From Desmonostoc muscorum LEGE 12446 (GTDB lineage: Bacteria; Cyanobacteriota; Cyanobacteriia; Cyanobacteriales; Nostocaceae), in NCBI RefSeq assembly GCF_015207005.2, contig NZ_JADEXS020000001.1:186001-250000 (forward strand): a stretch of 64,000 nucleotides of DNA. The letters are read 5' to 3'. The notes below the pieces were generated by a model that saw only the letters and a list, made by a program, of their open reading frames with translations, made no database searches and had not been told where the DNA came from. The translations under genes were made by a program, and so were the position numbers. This document shows, in pieces, positions 17,054-26,800 of the stretch (position 1 is its first letter; each line of letters begins with the position of its first letter).

Positions 17054-17590
17054 CTACTCAACTATTTTTGATTGATTTGGAGAATTTTCAGCAACCTCTG
17101 TTAAATTCATCGATGCATTTTTCATTTCCATTACCAAGTCTTCAGTGGCTTCTATAATTGCTTTTGTCAATTCATTTTCTTTCTTGTATACTTGCTCATG
17201 CATAAATACTTTAATAACTGAACCCTCAGCAAGAAACGTAATAGTGGGATGTAAACTTTCAAAAGCAAAAATTACCTGATCTTGATAACCTTGAACATTT
17301 TCACACACCCAAACCGACATCAATTTTACATACAGTGGTAGTGAAGTATATAATAAATTATAAGACTTAGCAGAAACTTGATTATTCTTTTTGATAGCTT
17401 CTTCTATTATTACTTTTATTTCATCAGTATCAGCAATAGGTAAAAGAGTTACTACTGTAATTTTCTGTTCTGTATCTTCCAAATAAAGATTAACTTCATC
17501 TAGACAAAGTTCATCCCCGTCATATTCTACATCACTAATTGTTGATACACCTATTAGACGTTGCCCGATAGGAAATTCATTGATTGCCAT
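17054..17590 (-). CDS. Hypothetical protein, possibly helper of the preceding small gene
   Basis: 178 residues from the ATG at 17590; a GTG nine bases upstream is an alternative. The sequence is acidic and mixed alpha/beta (GQRLIGVSTISDVEYDGDE, KVIIEEAIKKNNQVS) with no membrane segment, and ends in a helical tail. It matches no family I recognise. It overlaps the end of the upstream 90-residue gene by 14 bases, so the two are almost certainly co-translated. Confidence 0.6.
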   Translation of the reverse strand: MAINEFPIGQRLIGVSTISDVEYDGDELCLDEVNLYLEDTEQKITVVTLLPIADTDEIKVIIEEAIKKNNQVSAKSYNLLYTSLPLYVKLMSVWVCENVQGYQDQVIFAFESLHPTITFLAEGSVIKVFMHEQVYKKENELTKAIIEATEDLVMEMKNASMNLTEVAENSPNQSKIVE

Positions 17591-17849
17591 ATTTATCACG
17601 CTTTTTCCTTGCTTGCTTGAGAATTTTAATAGCAGTTTCGGCGTCTATATCTCCCGCAGCAGCTAAATTAGCTAAGTCACCAACTTTAAGATTTTGATAA
17701 TCGCTACGTAACTGATTAACCTGTGCTTGTCCTCCGCCACGTTCACGAATAGCATTAGCAATGATGTCATCCTTAATATTAACAAGATTGCCAAGTTTTT
17801 TCAGTCCGCCAGGGGTGAGTTTCACGCCCTCCTGTTCATCATTTGTCAT
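17577..17849 (-). CDS. Small hypothetical protein
   Basis: 90 residues (MTNDEQEGVKLTPGGLKKLG...), basic and helical, with a GGGQAQVNQL loop and a Lys/Arg-rich C-terminus (KILKQARKKRDKYG). Family not recognised. It is translationally coupled to the 178-residue gene downstream. Its start lies four bases from the MITE-like element at 17853, so its promoter may come from, or have been displaced by, that element. Confidence 0.55.
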   Translation of the reverse strand: MTNDEQEGVKLTPGGLKKLGNLVNIKDDIIANAIRERGGGQAQVNQLRSDYQNLKVGDLANLAAAGDIDAETAIKILKQARKKRDKYGNQ

Positions 17850-17852
17850 TTA

Positions 17853-17957
17853 TATAGGACTCATATCTGATTTCTGAACAAGATTTCAGATAAAACCCTA
17901 GATAAAACGGGCTTTTCAGTCTCAGTATGTTTTCAGAAATCAAATCGGAGTCCTATA
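17853..17957. mobile_element. MITE-like element with TATAGGACTC termini
   Basis: About 105 bases bounded by TATAGGACTCATAT...GATTTC and AAATCAAATCGGAGTCCTATA, which are inverted repeats. The outer ends are shared with elements at 28189-28307 and 62333-62458, although the interiors differ. The TA at both ends suggests IS630/Tc1-type mobilisation, but no transposase is visible. Confidence 0.65.
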
Positions 17958-18050
17958 TATATCTTCTTCTAGACCGTGCCACTCTTTAAATCCAGTTTGT
18001 ATCAGTTGCATCATTGTCATAGCTTCGAGTCTTTCTTCAATTTCTGCCAT
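17940..18050 (-). pseudogene. Small gene fragment cut by the MITE-like element
   Basis: From ATG 18050 the frame reads MAEIEERLEAMTMMQLIQTG then FKEWHGLEEDIY and runs straight into the inverted repeat of the element, whose bases supply the stop. It looks like the N-terminus of a helical protein lost to the insertion. Family not recognised. Confidence 0.35.
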
Positions 18051-18062
18051 CAGTTTTATGAG

Positions 18063-18214
18063 TTACTGTACTGCTAGCTCAAAAATCACCGCTTTTATTT
18101 CTTCAATTTCCAAAATATCACATTCACAAGCTTATTCATTACTTCATTGCTACGTATAACTACATACCACTTATTTCGATTAATACCCAACTGACGAACA
18201 TCACTATTTTGCAT
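18063..18214 (-). pseudogene. Possible frameshifted small gene
   Basis: One frame reads MQNSDVRQLGINRNKWYVVI, then RSNEVMNKL. A second frame continues CECDILEIEEIKAVIFELAV to a stop at 18063. The two join sensibly with one base of frameshift near 18130. It lies upstream of the other leftward small genes and would make a decayed gene of ~50 residues. Weak call; the rest of the 18215-18455 gap shows no gene. Confidence 0.3.
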
Positions 18215-18455
18215 GGTTTCAAAACAGTGGTCATAAGTTTACACATCCTTTTCGGCGTTAGACTTTATTTCTTAAATTCAGATGTAGTCACAGACATGAA
18301 ATTAAAGTAACATTTTTGACTGTATTTATTTAGAAGCACCTGATTTGGTATGACTGATGACAAGACTATCACCTCAGGAAGCTCAAACTAACCGTGACAA
18401 CAAGCTATAAAGTATGTGTAGATAAAACAGCGAGTATATTGAGAAAAAAATCTGT

Positions 18456-18935
18456 ATGACAAGCTACCAAGAAACTCTAACTAGTGACGAAGCCATCAAT
18501 GAGTTAATCGCCGAGACAACGGGTATTAACCATGTGGAGGTAATTGAAAATGTCATCGACAGCTTAGAACAAGATGACAGTGCAATGGTTAGCCACACAC
18601 CAGAGGGTAGTTATCTCTGGAAATTTAAGTACGGGAGTGTGGAAGTATTTGTCCAACTCAGTGGAAAAAGCGATGAAGACACCATAACGGTTTGGTCTGC
18701 GGTGCTAGATTTACCTGCCAAAAATGAACCTAAGTTAATGCGGTATCTTTTGGAGTTAAATTGCTCTAGCACTTTTGAAGCGCGTTTCGGTATTATTGAA
18801 AATCGGGTGGTTGTGATATCCACACGCACCTTAGCGGAGTTGTCTCCCGGCGAAGTCTCTAGGCTAATCACCATTGTGGCAACGATCGCTGATAACAACG
18901 ATGATGCTTTACAATCTGAATTTGGCGCAGCTTAA
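18456..18935 (+). CDS. YbjN-domain protein
   Basis: 159 residues with the YbjN/type III chaperone-like fold signature: GSYLWKFKYGSVEVFVQLSG, then LDLPAKNEPKLMRYLLELNC and ENRVVVISTRTLAELSPGEV. YbjN proteins are soluble alpha/beta proteins linked to stress and protein-stabilising roles; no catalytic motif is expected. Length is typical. It is a single gene converging on the response regulator pair. Confidence 0.75.
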   Translation: MTSYQETLTSDEAINELIAETTGINHVEVIENVIDSLEQDDSAMVSHTPEGSYLWKFKYGSVEVFVQLSGKSDEDTITVWSAVLDLPAKNEPKLMRYLLELNCSSTFEARFGIIENRVVVISTRTLAELSPGEVSRLITIVATIADNNDDALQSEFGAA

Positions 18936-19141
18936 GGAATTTTAGATTTTGGATTTTGGATTTTAGATTCAAGTTCTGCTGCATCAGATGTATAATATCA
19001 AGTTCGCTTAATTACTTATAATTCAAAATTATCCGCGTCAGAGCGTCTTTGCGTCAGCCCTAATTATAAGTATCCATCCGAACCTGATATTACAGCCTTT
19101 TTCATCTATTTAGGGATTACCAAGAAATAAATTATCTACTC

Positions 19142-19203
19142 TTGTGGGGTGGACATCTTGTCCGCCATTGTCTATGGGCGGGCGAGACGCCCACCGCACA
19201 ATA
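19142..19203. repeat. Imperfect palindrome GTGGGGTGGACATCTTGTCCGC
   Basis: The left arm GTGGGGTGGACATCTTGTCC and the right arm GGGCGAGACGCCCACCGCAC pair imperfectly around ATTGTCTATG. It looks like another dispersed Nostocales hairpin family, placed between converging genes. Confidence 0.5.
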
Positions 19204-19251
19204 AAAGTTGTATATTTTTTTAGTTGGAAGCCCCTTAAACCGCGATCCTTT

Positions 19252-19279
19252 ATATGGTAGTACATATGTACTACCATAT
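19252..19279. repeat. 28-bp perfect palindrome
   Basis: ATATGGTAGTACAT followed immediately by its exact reverse complement, 46 bases beyond the stop codon of the response regulator. It could be a dispersed element or a protein-binding site. It lacks the spacer loop expected of a classical terminator. Confidence 0.7.
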
Positions 19280-19325
19280 GGTTTAATCACTTATTATTAA
19301 AATCTCTCCGCATCAGAGCGTCAGT

Positions 19326-19709
19326 CTAAACAATAGCCTCTACTGATTGAATCAGATTCAGTAGTTGTTCAGGCGTATAAGGCTTAATTATATAAGCATC
19401 AGCACCTTGCTTCTTTGCCCACAACTGGTGAATTGTCTGATTTTTACTACTACAAATTACAATAGGTATTTTTGGATTAGTCGGATTTGTTTTGAGGAAG
19501 CGACATAATTCAAATCCACTCATCCCCGGCATTACAACGTCAGTAACAATCGCATCCGGCTTTTCTTCTAAAACTAGTTCTAGAGCTTCTTTAGCAGTAG
19601 TTGCCTTAATTACATTGTAACCTTTATCTCTCAGATAATAACTAATTAATTCCAATTCCTGCCGACAATCTTCTACAACTAGAATAGTAGCCACCCAGTT
19701 AATACTCAA
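19326..19709 (-). CDS. CheY-like response regulator, PilH type
   Basis: A single receiver domain: acidic pair ED near residue 14 (ATILVVEDC), phospho-acceptor Asp in DAIVTDVVMPG, Thr/Ser switch in IPIVICSSK, and Lys in AYIIKPYTP. I start it at the TTG at 19709, which has GGAG eight bases upstream; a TTG at 19724 or GTG at 19694 is possible. It follows the PATAN regulator on the same strand by ~58 bases, the PilG-PilH order of cyanobacterial type IV pilus/phototaxis clusters. No cheW, pilJ or cheA is adjacent. Confidence 0.85.
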   Translation of the reverse strand: MSINWVATILVVEDCRQELELISYYLRDKGYNVIKATTAKEALELVLEEKPDAIVTDVVMPGMSGFELCRFLKTNPTNPKIPIVICSSKNQTIHQLWAKKQGADAYIIKPYTPEQLLNLIQSVEAIV

Positions 19710-19767
19710 GCTTCTATCTCCCAAAAAATATGTTAATTAAATTTATTTATTTTATCTATAAAAAAAA

Positions 19768-20862
19768 CTAAACAATATGCTTAAATATTACTTTTAATAA
19801 ATCTCCTTGCGTAAAAGGCTTGGCTAAATAGCCTGATGCTCCGACTAATTTGGCTTTAGCTCTATCTATCAATCCTGATTTTGCTGACACCATAATCACA
19901 GGTGTATTTTTAAAATGCGAGTGTTTCCGCAGTAAAGAGCAAAGTTCATATCCATCTAAATGAGGCATGGAAATATCCAACAAAATTATGTCGGGTTTTG
20001 TGCGGATAATCTGCATTAAAGCTTTGAACGAATCGCTGACTCCGATAACCGAAAAAGTTTGCTCATCTAAATAACTTTGAATAGTACTCAATACCGCAGG
20101 ACTATCATCAATACAAAAGATTGTGTAGACTTTTTTCTGAGTAGGCGGTTGTACAACTTGCTGACTCGTATTATCGGATGTTCCTGGTTTATTGCCGTTG
20201 TACGGTCTGGGCGACTTTTGTGTAGTTTTAGTTTCAGGTTGCGGCTGATTTTTTCGCAAAAATTGCGAGGGTTGTACGGGGGAAACTGTTAATGTCTGGC
20301 TATTAGCTCCTACCCTTACAGAAAAATGCTCTGCGTTGCTTCTGGGCGATTGACATCGTTCAACTAGTAAACGAAGATTCAGATGACAAAACTTTGGCAT
20401 ATCATCCAAAAAGCTTTCAGGAATAAATTCATAACTTCCCTGTTCTAAGCTCAGAAATGATTCCAAAACTTCTAGTGCTAATTCCTCTATCAAAATCGCT
20501 GCTTGAGAGGGACTGATATATTTTTGATTGACTAACCAGCAAATAGCTAGATAATCTGGATTTGGTATTGCTTGATTTTCAATGCCAGTTTCAAATATCG
20601 CCCGCAGTTGTTCATGAATTCCGCGAGGGAGAGTAGAAATTTGCTGACTCAAGCGTTGCAAATTTCTGTAAAGTGGCTCAAACATTTTCTCTGAGTAGCA
20701 GGCATAAATCAGTTTACCTTCATCTACATATATTGACCAAGAACCTGAAGTGCTAAATACTTGCAAACAACCAGTAACAGACTTACTCGTGATTTTTTTC
20801 AACAGAGATAGGGGTTGGAGTTTTTGGAAAAATCTGTATCTACTAATCGGAAGTGTCTTCAT
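19768..20862 (-). CDS. PATAN-domain response regulator (PatA/PilG-like)
   Basis: 364 residues. The N-terminal ~190 form a PATAN/DUF4388 module (SVTGCLQVFSTSGSWSIYVD, GKLIYACYSE) with the helical extension typical of PatA-family regulators. A low-complexity linker (~200-240) leads to a C-terminal receiver with phospho-Asp in DIILLDISMPH, the acidic pair in FCIDDSP, Thr/Ser in PVIMVSAKS and Lys in YLAKPFTQG. Relatives control heterocyst patterning (PatA) or pilus motility. The pairing with a PilH-like gene favours motility; this is inference. Confidence 0.88.
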   Translation of the reverse strand: MKTLPISRYRFFQKLQPLSLLKKITSKSVTGCLQVFSTSGSWSIYVDEGKLIYACYSEKMFEPLYRNLQRLSQQISTLPRGIHEQLRAIFETGIENQAIPNPDYLAICWLVNQKYISPSQAAILIEELALEVLESFLSLEQGSYEFIPESFLDDMPKFCHLNLRLLVERCQSPRSNAEHFSVRVGANSQTLTVSPVQPSQFLRKNQPQPETKTTQKSPRPYNGNKPGTSDNTSQQVVQPPTQKKVYTIFCIDDSPAVLSTIQSYLDEQTFSVIGVSDSFKALMQIIRTKPDIILLDISMPHLDGYELCSLLRKHSHFKNTPVIMVSAKSGLIDRAKAKLVGASGYLAKPFTQGDLLKVIFKHIV

Positions 20863-22059
20863 TGGGATGGCTCTGGAATAAAATTAATATTTGCAGGCGA
20901 AATTGGTGAATTTCGTTTTCGGAATTCACAGCGACATTAATTAGAAGCACTGTTCAGATAAATATAGCGGTCACATTTAAGTTAGTACAGAGATTCCACA
21001 CCCCCCAACTGCTAATTCACCAATCTCTGCTAAGCTATATGCGCGAATACAAATAAATCAATCCATATGCTATTGCCCAATAGCAAAATGACCCGACTGT
21101 TGTCAGGAAATAGTATTTCAAAAATCAGATTGACTTTCTGTATCTTTCGCTAATCTAGCCAATCTAACAGTAACTCAAGTGCGACGCATAGACTATTGGC
21201 TCTCGCCCATCAGTCACAAAAATATCACTGTTATCCGTATTTTACAGCCTAATATTAAAAGCAATAACTGATGAAATAAGAAGCTGAACAACTGACGTGT
21301 AGGCACTTTTTTGAGAAGTTTATTCTTGATGGTAACTTCATTAATAAAGTATCCTTTAAAACTCAGCATTCAATCAATTCAATGTCTTAACTAAGTCGGC
21401 ACGATAAAACCCATGTATGTTTAGTTCTGTAAAAACTGTAGAATGAGTCATTTCTAAGGCATTCACTGATTTTACGTTTCGTAACATAGCTTGACTTTTT
21501 AACGCCGTTTACTTAAATTTGCGATCGCAGAACTTCTCTGTATAGGCGACAACAAGGGTTAGCTGATAATTGACGCCTTGATGATGTGTAGTGAGACGCA
21601 CAGGCGACTGAATCAGCACAAGGAAATCTCTTCATAAGTACTGGAAACGGGTTCTAGTGTTGTGTGGGGATAAATAGTCACTGTGGACGATTTTGAGTGA
21701 GAAATTCAAGAACTGACAGCGAAGTTGTGGAGTTGTGGTACATACCTGAAAGATAGCGATTTTTCGCTAGATGGTAGATAACAAGTAATGTACTCACTAA
21801 AATTCAGGTTACTATAATTTTCCAAGAAAAATAGCAGAAATATATAAACTTGATGAGAAATAAGTAAAGGAAATATGAAAATTAATTAATAGCATTCTCT
21901 AGACAATTGTTATAAATGTTTATTTGTTGGGATGTCCGGAAATGCTGAAAATCTATAGTAAAAGTTAATTTGTATGTAAGAATTCAAAATTGATAATTTG
22001 TATTAAACAGAATTCAGGAGTCAGAATTCAGAATTCAGTTGGGTATTCTGACCAGAAAA
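20863..22059. other. Long gene-free gap
   Basis: Almost 1.2 kb without a frame I would defend on either strand. It is AT-rich, with a GAATTCAGGAGTCAGAATTC-type heptamer array at its right end (22011-22040). A long 5' leader for the regulator pair or a decayed gene are both possible; I see no conserved protein fragment. Confidence 0.5.
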
Positions 22060-22233
22060 GCGGATAGCGTAGCGTAAAGCCTTCTCTTCTCTTTCTCCTG
22101 TGGTCGCCGCACCCGCGAACGAGAGGCAACGCCTTCGGCATAGCGTTGCTATGAGCGAGCCTTCTCCCTTGGCGCTAGCCTCTTTCTTTGGGAGAAGGGG
22201 AGACGCTTTAGCGCAACGAGCGTCGCGTCAAGA
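22060..22233. repeat. Cluster of dispersed repeat modules
   Basis: A mosaic of short modules: GCGGATAGCGTAGCGTAAAG, CCGCACCCGCGAACGAGAGG, CAACGCCTTCGGCATAGCGT, and GGGAGAAGGGGAGACGC near the right end. They abut the first preserved codon of the tnpB fragment, as if the 5' half of tnpB had been replaced. Confidence 0.6.
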
Positions 22234-22917
22234 TTGCTGGCTATTGGTGTCGATTTTGGTCGTAGAGACATTGCTGTGACTAGCAATAGTGACAGGTGGG
22301 ATGGAAAGCAAATCAACGATGTTAGGGATAAGTTTTCTAGAGTGAGAAGTTCTCTCCAGAAAAAAGCCACGAAAGGCACAAGGTCAACTAGACGTAGAGC
22401 TAGAAATATCTTGAAACGGTTGTCGGGCAAGGAGAGAAGATTTCAGCAATGGTTAAACTACAACATTAGCAAGTCCATAATTCAGGACGCATTAAAAAAT
22501 AATGCAGCAGTAGCAATTGAAGACTTAACAAGTATTCGTGAAAGAACCAACCAGAAGCCAAGAAGCAAGACAGAACGTAGACGTTCTAACTCTTGGTCTT
22601 TTTATCAGTTAAGGTCTTTTTTGGAATACAAAGGTGTCCAATTTGGAGTAGAAATAATTGCTGTTCCTCCAGCTTGGACTAGTCTTACTTGCCATCAATG
22701 CCTACATATTGGATTGCGTTCTGATAGGCGTTTCAAATGTACTAATGAGGCTTGTTCTTGGAGTGGTGATGCTGATTTTAATGGAGCAAAAAATATTGCT
22801 ACTATTGGGGCTGTTTTTGTAACCCAGCCTGGAGGCTCGAACTGTTTGTGTTGTAATCTCAGTACAGACAGTTCAGGGCTACTTAAAAGCCTGCGCTCAC
22901 CGCTTGCGGGAGCGTAA
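22234..22917 (+). pseudogene. tnpB: IS200/IS605-type TnpB, N-terminally truncated
   Basis: 227 residues starting at the RuvC-I strand (AIGVDFG, D7) and keeping RuvC-II E96 (AVAIEDL), a zinc ribbon (C153, C156, C169, C174) and RuvC-III D181 (GDADFNGAKNIA). So the whole nuclease core is present, but the ~150-200 residues of wedge/REC domains that bind the omega RNA and the transposon-adjacent motif are gone. No tnpA lies nearby. The first codon is a TTG inside repeat-derived sequence. RNA-guided cleavage is unlikely from this fragment. Confidence 0.88.
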
Positions 22918-22921
22918 GTAG
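22879..22921. mobile_element. IS605-type right-end hairpin
   Basis: CTACTTA and TAAGTAG form the outer stem. Inside, CGCTC-A-CCGC-TT-GCGG-GAGCG forms a second stem with a bulged A. The structure spans the tnpB stop codon (TAA at 22915), as expected for the right end of IS200/IS605 elements and the scaffold part of an omega RNA. Confidence 0.65.
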
Positions 22922-22976
22922 TTTACTTGATATATCTGGGAATACTAAATCCAGCAATTTTGAGGATGAGCGCAGT

Positions 22977-23663
22977 ATGATCCGCACTCTTGTCAGTATT
23001 CCCGGATATCGCATCACTGAAGAACTCTACAATGGTTCGAGAACACTAGTTTATCGAGCAGTTCGAGAAACTGACTTATTCCCGGTAGTAATTAAACTGC
23101 TGAAAAATCCTTATCCCAGCTTCAGCGAACTCTTGTCGTTTCGCAATCAATACACCATTACTAAAAATATTAATTCTTCTTTAATTATTCAAACTTATAG
23201 CTTGGAAGCTTACCAAAATGGCTATGCATTGGTGATGGAAGATTTTGGGGGAACTTCCCTGAACAATTATTTTGCCAAAAATAATATTACGTCTGTAGAA
23301 GAATTTTTAGAAATAGCGATCGCACTCTGCAACATCTTAGATGTTCTCTACCGCAAGGGCATTATTCATAAAGACATCAAACCGAGCAATATATTAATTA
23401 ATCCCGAAACCAAACAAGTTAAATTAATTGACTTTAGTATCGCATGTTTATTACCGCGAGAAACCCAAACACTGATTAATCCCAATGTTTTAGAAGGGAC
23501 ACTAGCTTACATTTCCCCAGAACAAACAGGTAGAATGAATCGTGGGATTAATTATCGCACAGACTTCTATTCCCTCGGTGTAACTTTCTACGAATTACTT
23601 ACAGGAGAGTTACCTTTTGCTTCAAATGATCCAATGGAATTAGTGCATTGTCACATTCAGTAG
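22977..23663 (+). pseudogene. Hybrid Ser/Thr-His kinase, N-terminal kinase fragment
   Basis: The first 228 residues of an HstK-type multidomain kinase. It has a Hanks kinase N-lobe (YRITEELYNGSRTLVYRAV), the catalytic loop IIHKDIKPSN (HKD in place of HRD), the metal-binding motif LIDFSIA (DFS in place of DFG) and GTLAYISPEQTGRMNR. It stops at a TAG right after MELVHCHIQ, where relatives continue into the C-lobe end and a STAND ATPase. The downstream half resumes after ~200 unrelated bases, so the gene is broken by an internal deletion/rearrangement. Confidence 0.85.
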
Positions 23664-23805
23664 ACCGAAAAGTTTTCCAGAAGCCTCACCAATCCTTGAT
23701 TTTCGCTTTGGAATAGCAGGAGCCGAAATCAGCTTCTAAGGAGCATTTCAAGAACTTTTGTTCTAGGCAGACTTAAGAGCGATCGCAACTAGCTATAATT
23801 GCTAG

Positions 23806-26800
23806 TCCCAAAAACGACGGCTGAAACCCTCATTCTTTCGTCAACTTCCAAAAGTTTTCGATCTACTGACTATCAGTACCCTTACCCTCGCCCCGTTAAG
23901 TCAATCTCAGATCGATTGTTTGGTTGCCGACACCCTCAGTTGTTCCACAGTTCTAGCGCAACCCCTGGCAGAGTTAGTCTATCAAAAAACCAAAGGCAAC
24001 CCGTTCTTTGCTACCCAATTTCTCAGAGCTTTGCATCAGGAGGGCTACATTGCCTATGACCTGCAAGTAGGACACTGGCAGTGCGATATGGTATCAGTGA
24101 AATTGCTCTCGCTCACTGATGATGTAGTCCAGTTCATGGCGCGGCAATTACAAAAGTTGCCAGAAGTTACTCAAGAGATACTGAAGCTGGCTGCTTGTGT
24201 GGGGGCACAGTTCGATCTGGAAACATTGGCGATCGTTTCACAACAATCAGCAACCGATGTCGCAACAGCATTGTGGAAAGCCTTGGAGGAAGGCTTGATT
24301 TTACCCACGAGTCAGATTTACAAGTTTTTTCAGGGTGCCCAAAAATCTGAGCCAGAAGAGACAGTTAATCCAACCTATCGTTTCCTGCATGATCGCGTCC
24401 AGCAAGCTGCCTACTATCTGATTCCTGACGACCAAAAGCAAGCCACTCATCTCAAAATTGGGCAATTGCTATTGCAAAATACGCCACCTGAAGCTGTAGA
24501 ACTCAATGTTTTTGATATTGTTAATCAGTTGAACAATGGAATTGCTCTGATAGATCGAATCGGCGATCGCTATGAGTTAGCTCAGTTGAATCTGATTGCT
24601 GGCAAAAAAGCAAAAATTTCCACAGCTTATAAGGCAGCCATTAAATATTGCGCCATCGGCATGGAAATGCTTCCCGAAGATAGTTGGCAGACTGCCTACG
24701 ACCTCACATTTAAGCTTTATCGGGAATGTGCAGAGTGCGAATACATCACAGGGCGCTTTGACGAGGCAGAAAGACTCTTCCATCGAGCATTACAGTACGC
24801 TCAGAATAAATTCCATCTAGCAGATATTTATGGTCTGCAACTAGCCCTGAGATCCAATCAGGGAGAGAATCTACTCGGCAGTTATGAGGCTGCACTGAGT
24901 GGCTTGAGTGTTATGGGCATGAGCATTCCGGCAACCGATGAAGGTCAGCAAGCGCTGATTGCAACGACACTCAAGGAGATTCACCTCAAACTCGAAACTC
25001 TACAACCCGCAGATTTATTCGATCTGCCTGCGATGACCGATCCGGCGAAGAAGGTATGTATGTCAATCCTCCCCAATTTATGGGGAGCTGCTTATACTGG
25101 CGGCAATCAAGCGCTGACAATTCTGAGTATCCTCTTAATGGTTGATACTTCATTAACCTATGGCAATGCCGAAAGTTCGGGCTGTTCTTACTGTTTGTAT
25201 GGGATGATGCTCACGATTCAAGGGGATTATCGAAGTGCTTATGAGTTCGCTACCTTGGGGCGAAAGCTCGATCGCCAATTCAATAGCACCAAGTTCATTC
25301 CCAAAACCAATAACGTTTTTGGTCATGCAATCAATCCCTACAATAGACCACTGGTGGAAAACGTCGCAGTTTACCAACAATCTCTTCAGACCAGTTATGA
25401 AACAGGTGATATTGGGTTTGGCATCTGGGCAGTAATATGTCTCATTTGGACGATGCTGTTGAAGGGCGATTGCCTATCAGAAGTGTATGGCGAAACAGAG
25501 AAATACTTGAGCTATGTGCAGCAAGTAAATAACGTGAATATGACGCATACATTTAACCTACAGCAGCAATTTCTTTTACACCTGCAAGGTTTGTTGGCAG
25601 AACCCGATCTACTGGTTAATCATACCGAGAACAGGATTCTCTGCCTTGATGTTTGGCAGAAGAATAATTTTGAAGCTGGGATCAATTGGTATTGCTTCTT
25701 GAAACTCCAGCTATTGTACTTGTATGGTCACTATGCCGATGCCCTGGAAGTCGCTGCTATTGCTGAAAAAACCCTGGCTTCTAATCTTGGTCTGTTTCCG
25801 ATCGTTTTATTCCACTTCTATTACCCGCTGAGTTTAGCCGCGCTTTATCCAGAAGCAACACCAGAGAATCAACAGCACTACTGGAATGTGATGCAGCAGC
25901 ACCGACAGCTTCTAGAAACCTGGACGCAGACTTGTCCAGAGAACTTTTTGCATCAATCGCTGTTGCTTGGGGCTGAAATGGCAAAAGTTTCTGGTAACTA
26001 CGCAAATGCGATCGCCTGTTACGATCGCGCCATTACCGCAGCCAAAGAAAATCACTTTACTCAAATTGAAGCACTCGCCAACGAACTAGCAGCAAAGTTT
26101 TACCTGGAGTGGGGTAAGGATCGGATTGCTCAGGAGTATATTACTCAAGCCTACTATGCCTATGCTCGCTGGGGTGCAAAAGCCAAAGTCGCCGACTTAG
26201 AAAAACGCTATCCCCAATTACTTGCTCCTATATTACAGCAAACCCGTTCTCCCCTTTCCACTAACGAAACCATCTTCGGCTTGGGGAGTGTTACATCAAG
26301 CAGTTCGACTACTTGCAGCAGTGTCTCAGATATCCTAGATTTAAAAGCTATTCTCAAAGCTTCCCAAACTATCTCAGGTGAAATCGAACTGGAAAAATTG
26401 CTCTCCTCATTGCTTTCCATTGTCATCGAAGATGCAGGGGCTGATAAATGTGTGTTAATGCTGTTGCGAGACGAGCGCTTGTTGGTCAAAGGGCTGATTG
26501 TTGAGGGGGCACAACCAATCGTATTGCAGCGGCTTCCGGTTGAAGACAGCCAGGACATTCCCCTGAAGCTGATTTACAAAGTCAAGCATAACAGGCAGAC
26601 TGTTGTCCTGGTGGATGCCATAGCAGATCCGATCTTAGCCAACGACCCCTATATTCTTCGTCAGCAGCCTAAGAGTATCTTGTGTTGCCCGATTTTGCAT
26701 CAAGGGAAATTGATGGGCATTTTATATCTAGAAAATAATTTAGCAACGGGGGCGTTCACAAGCGATCGCGTCGAACTGCTGAATTTACTCTGCGCCCAAG

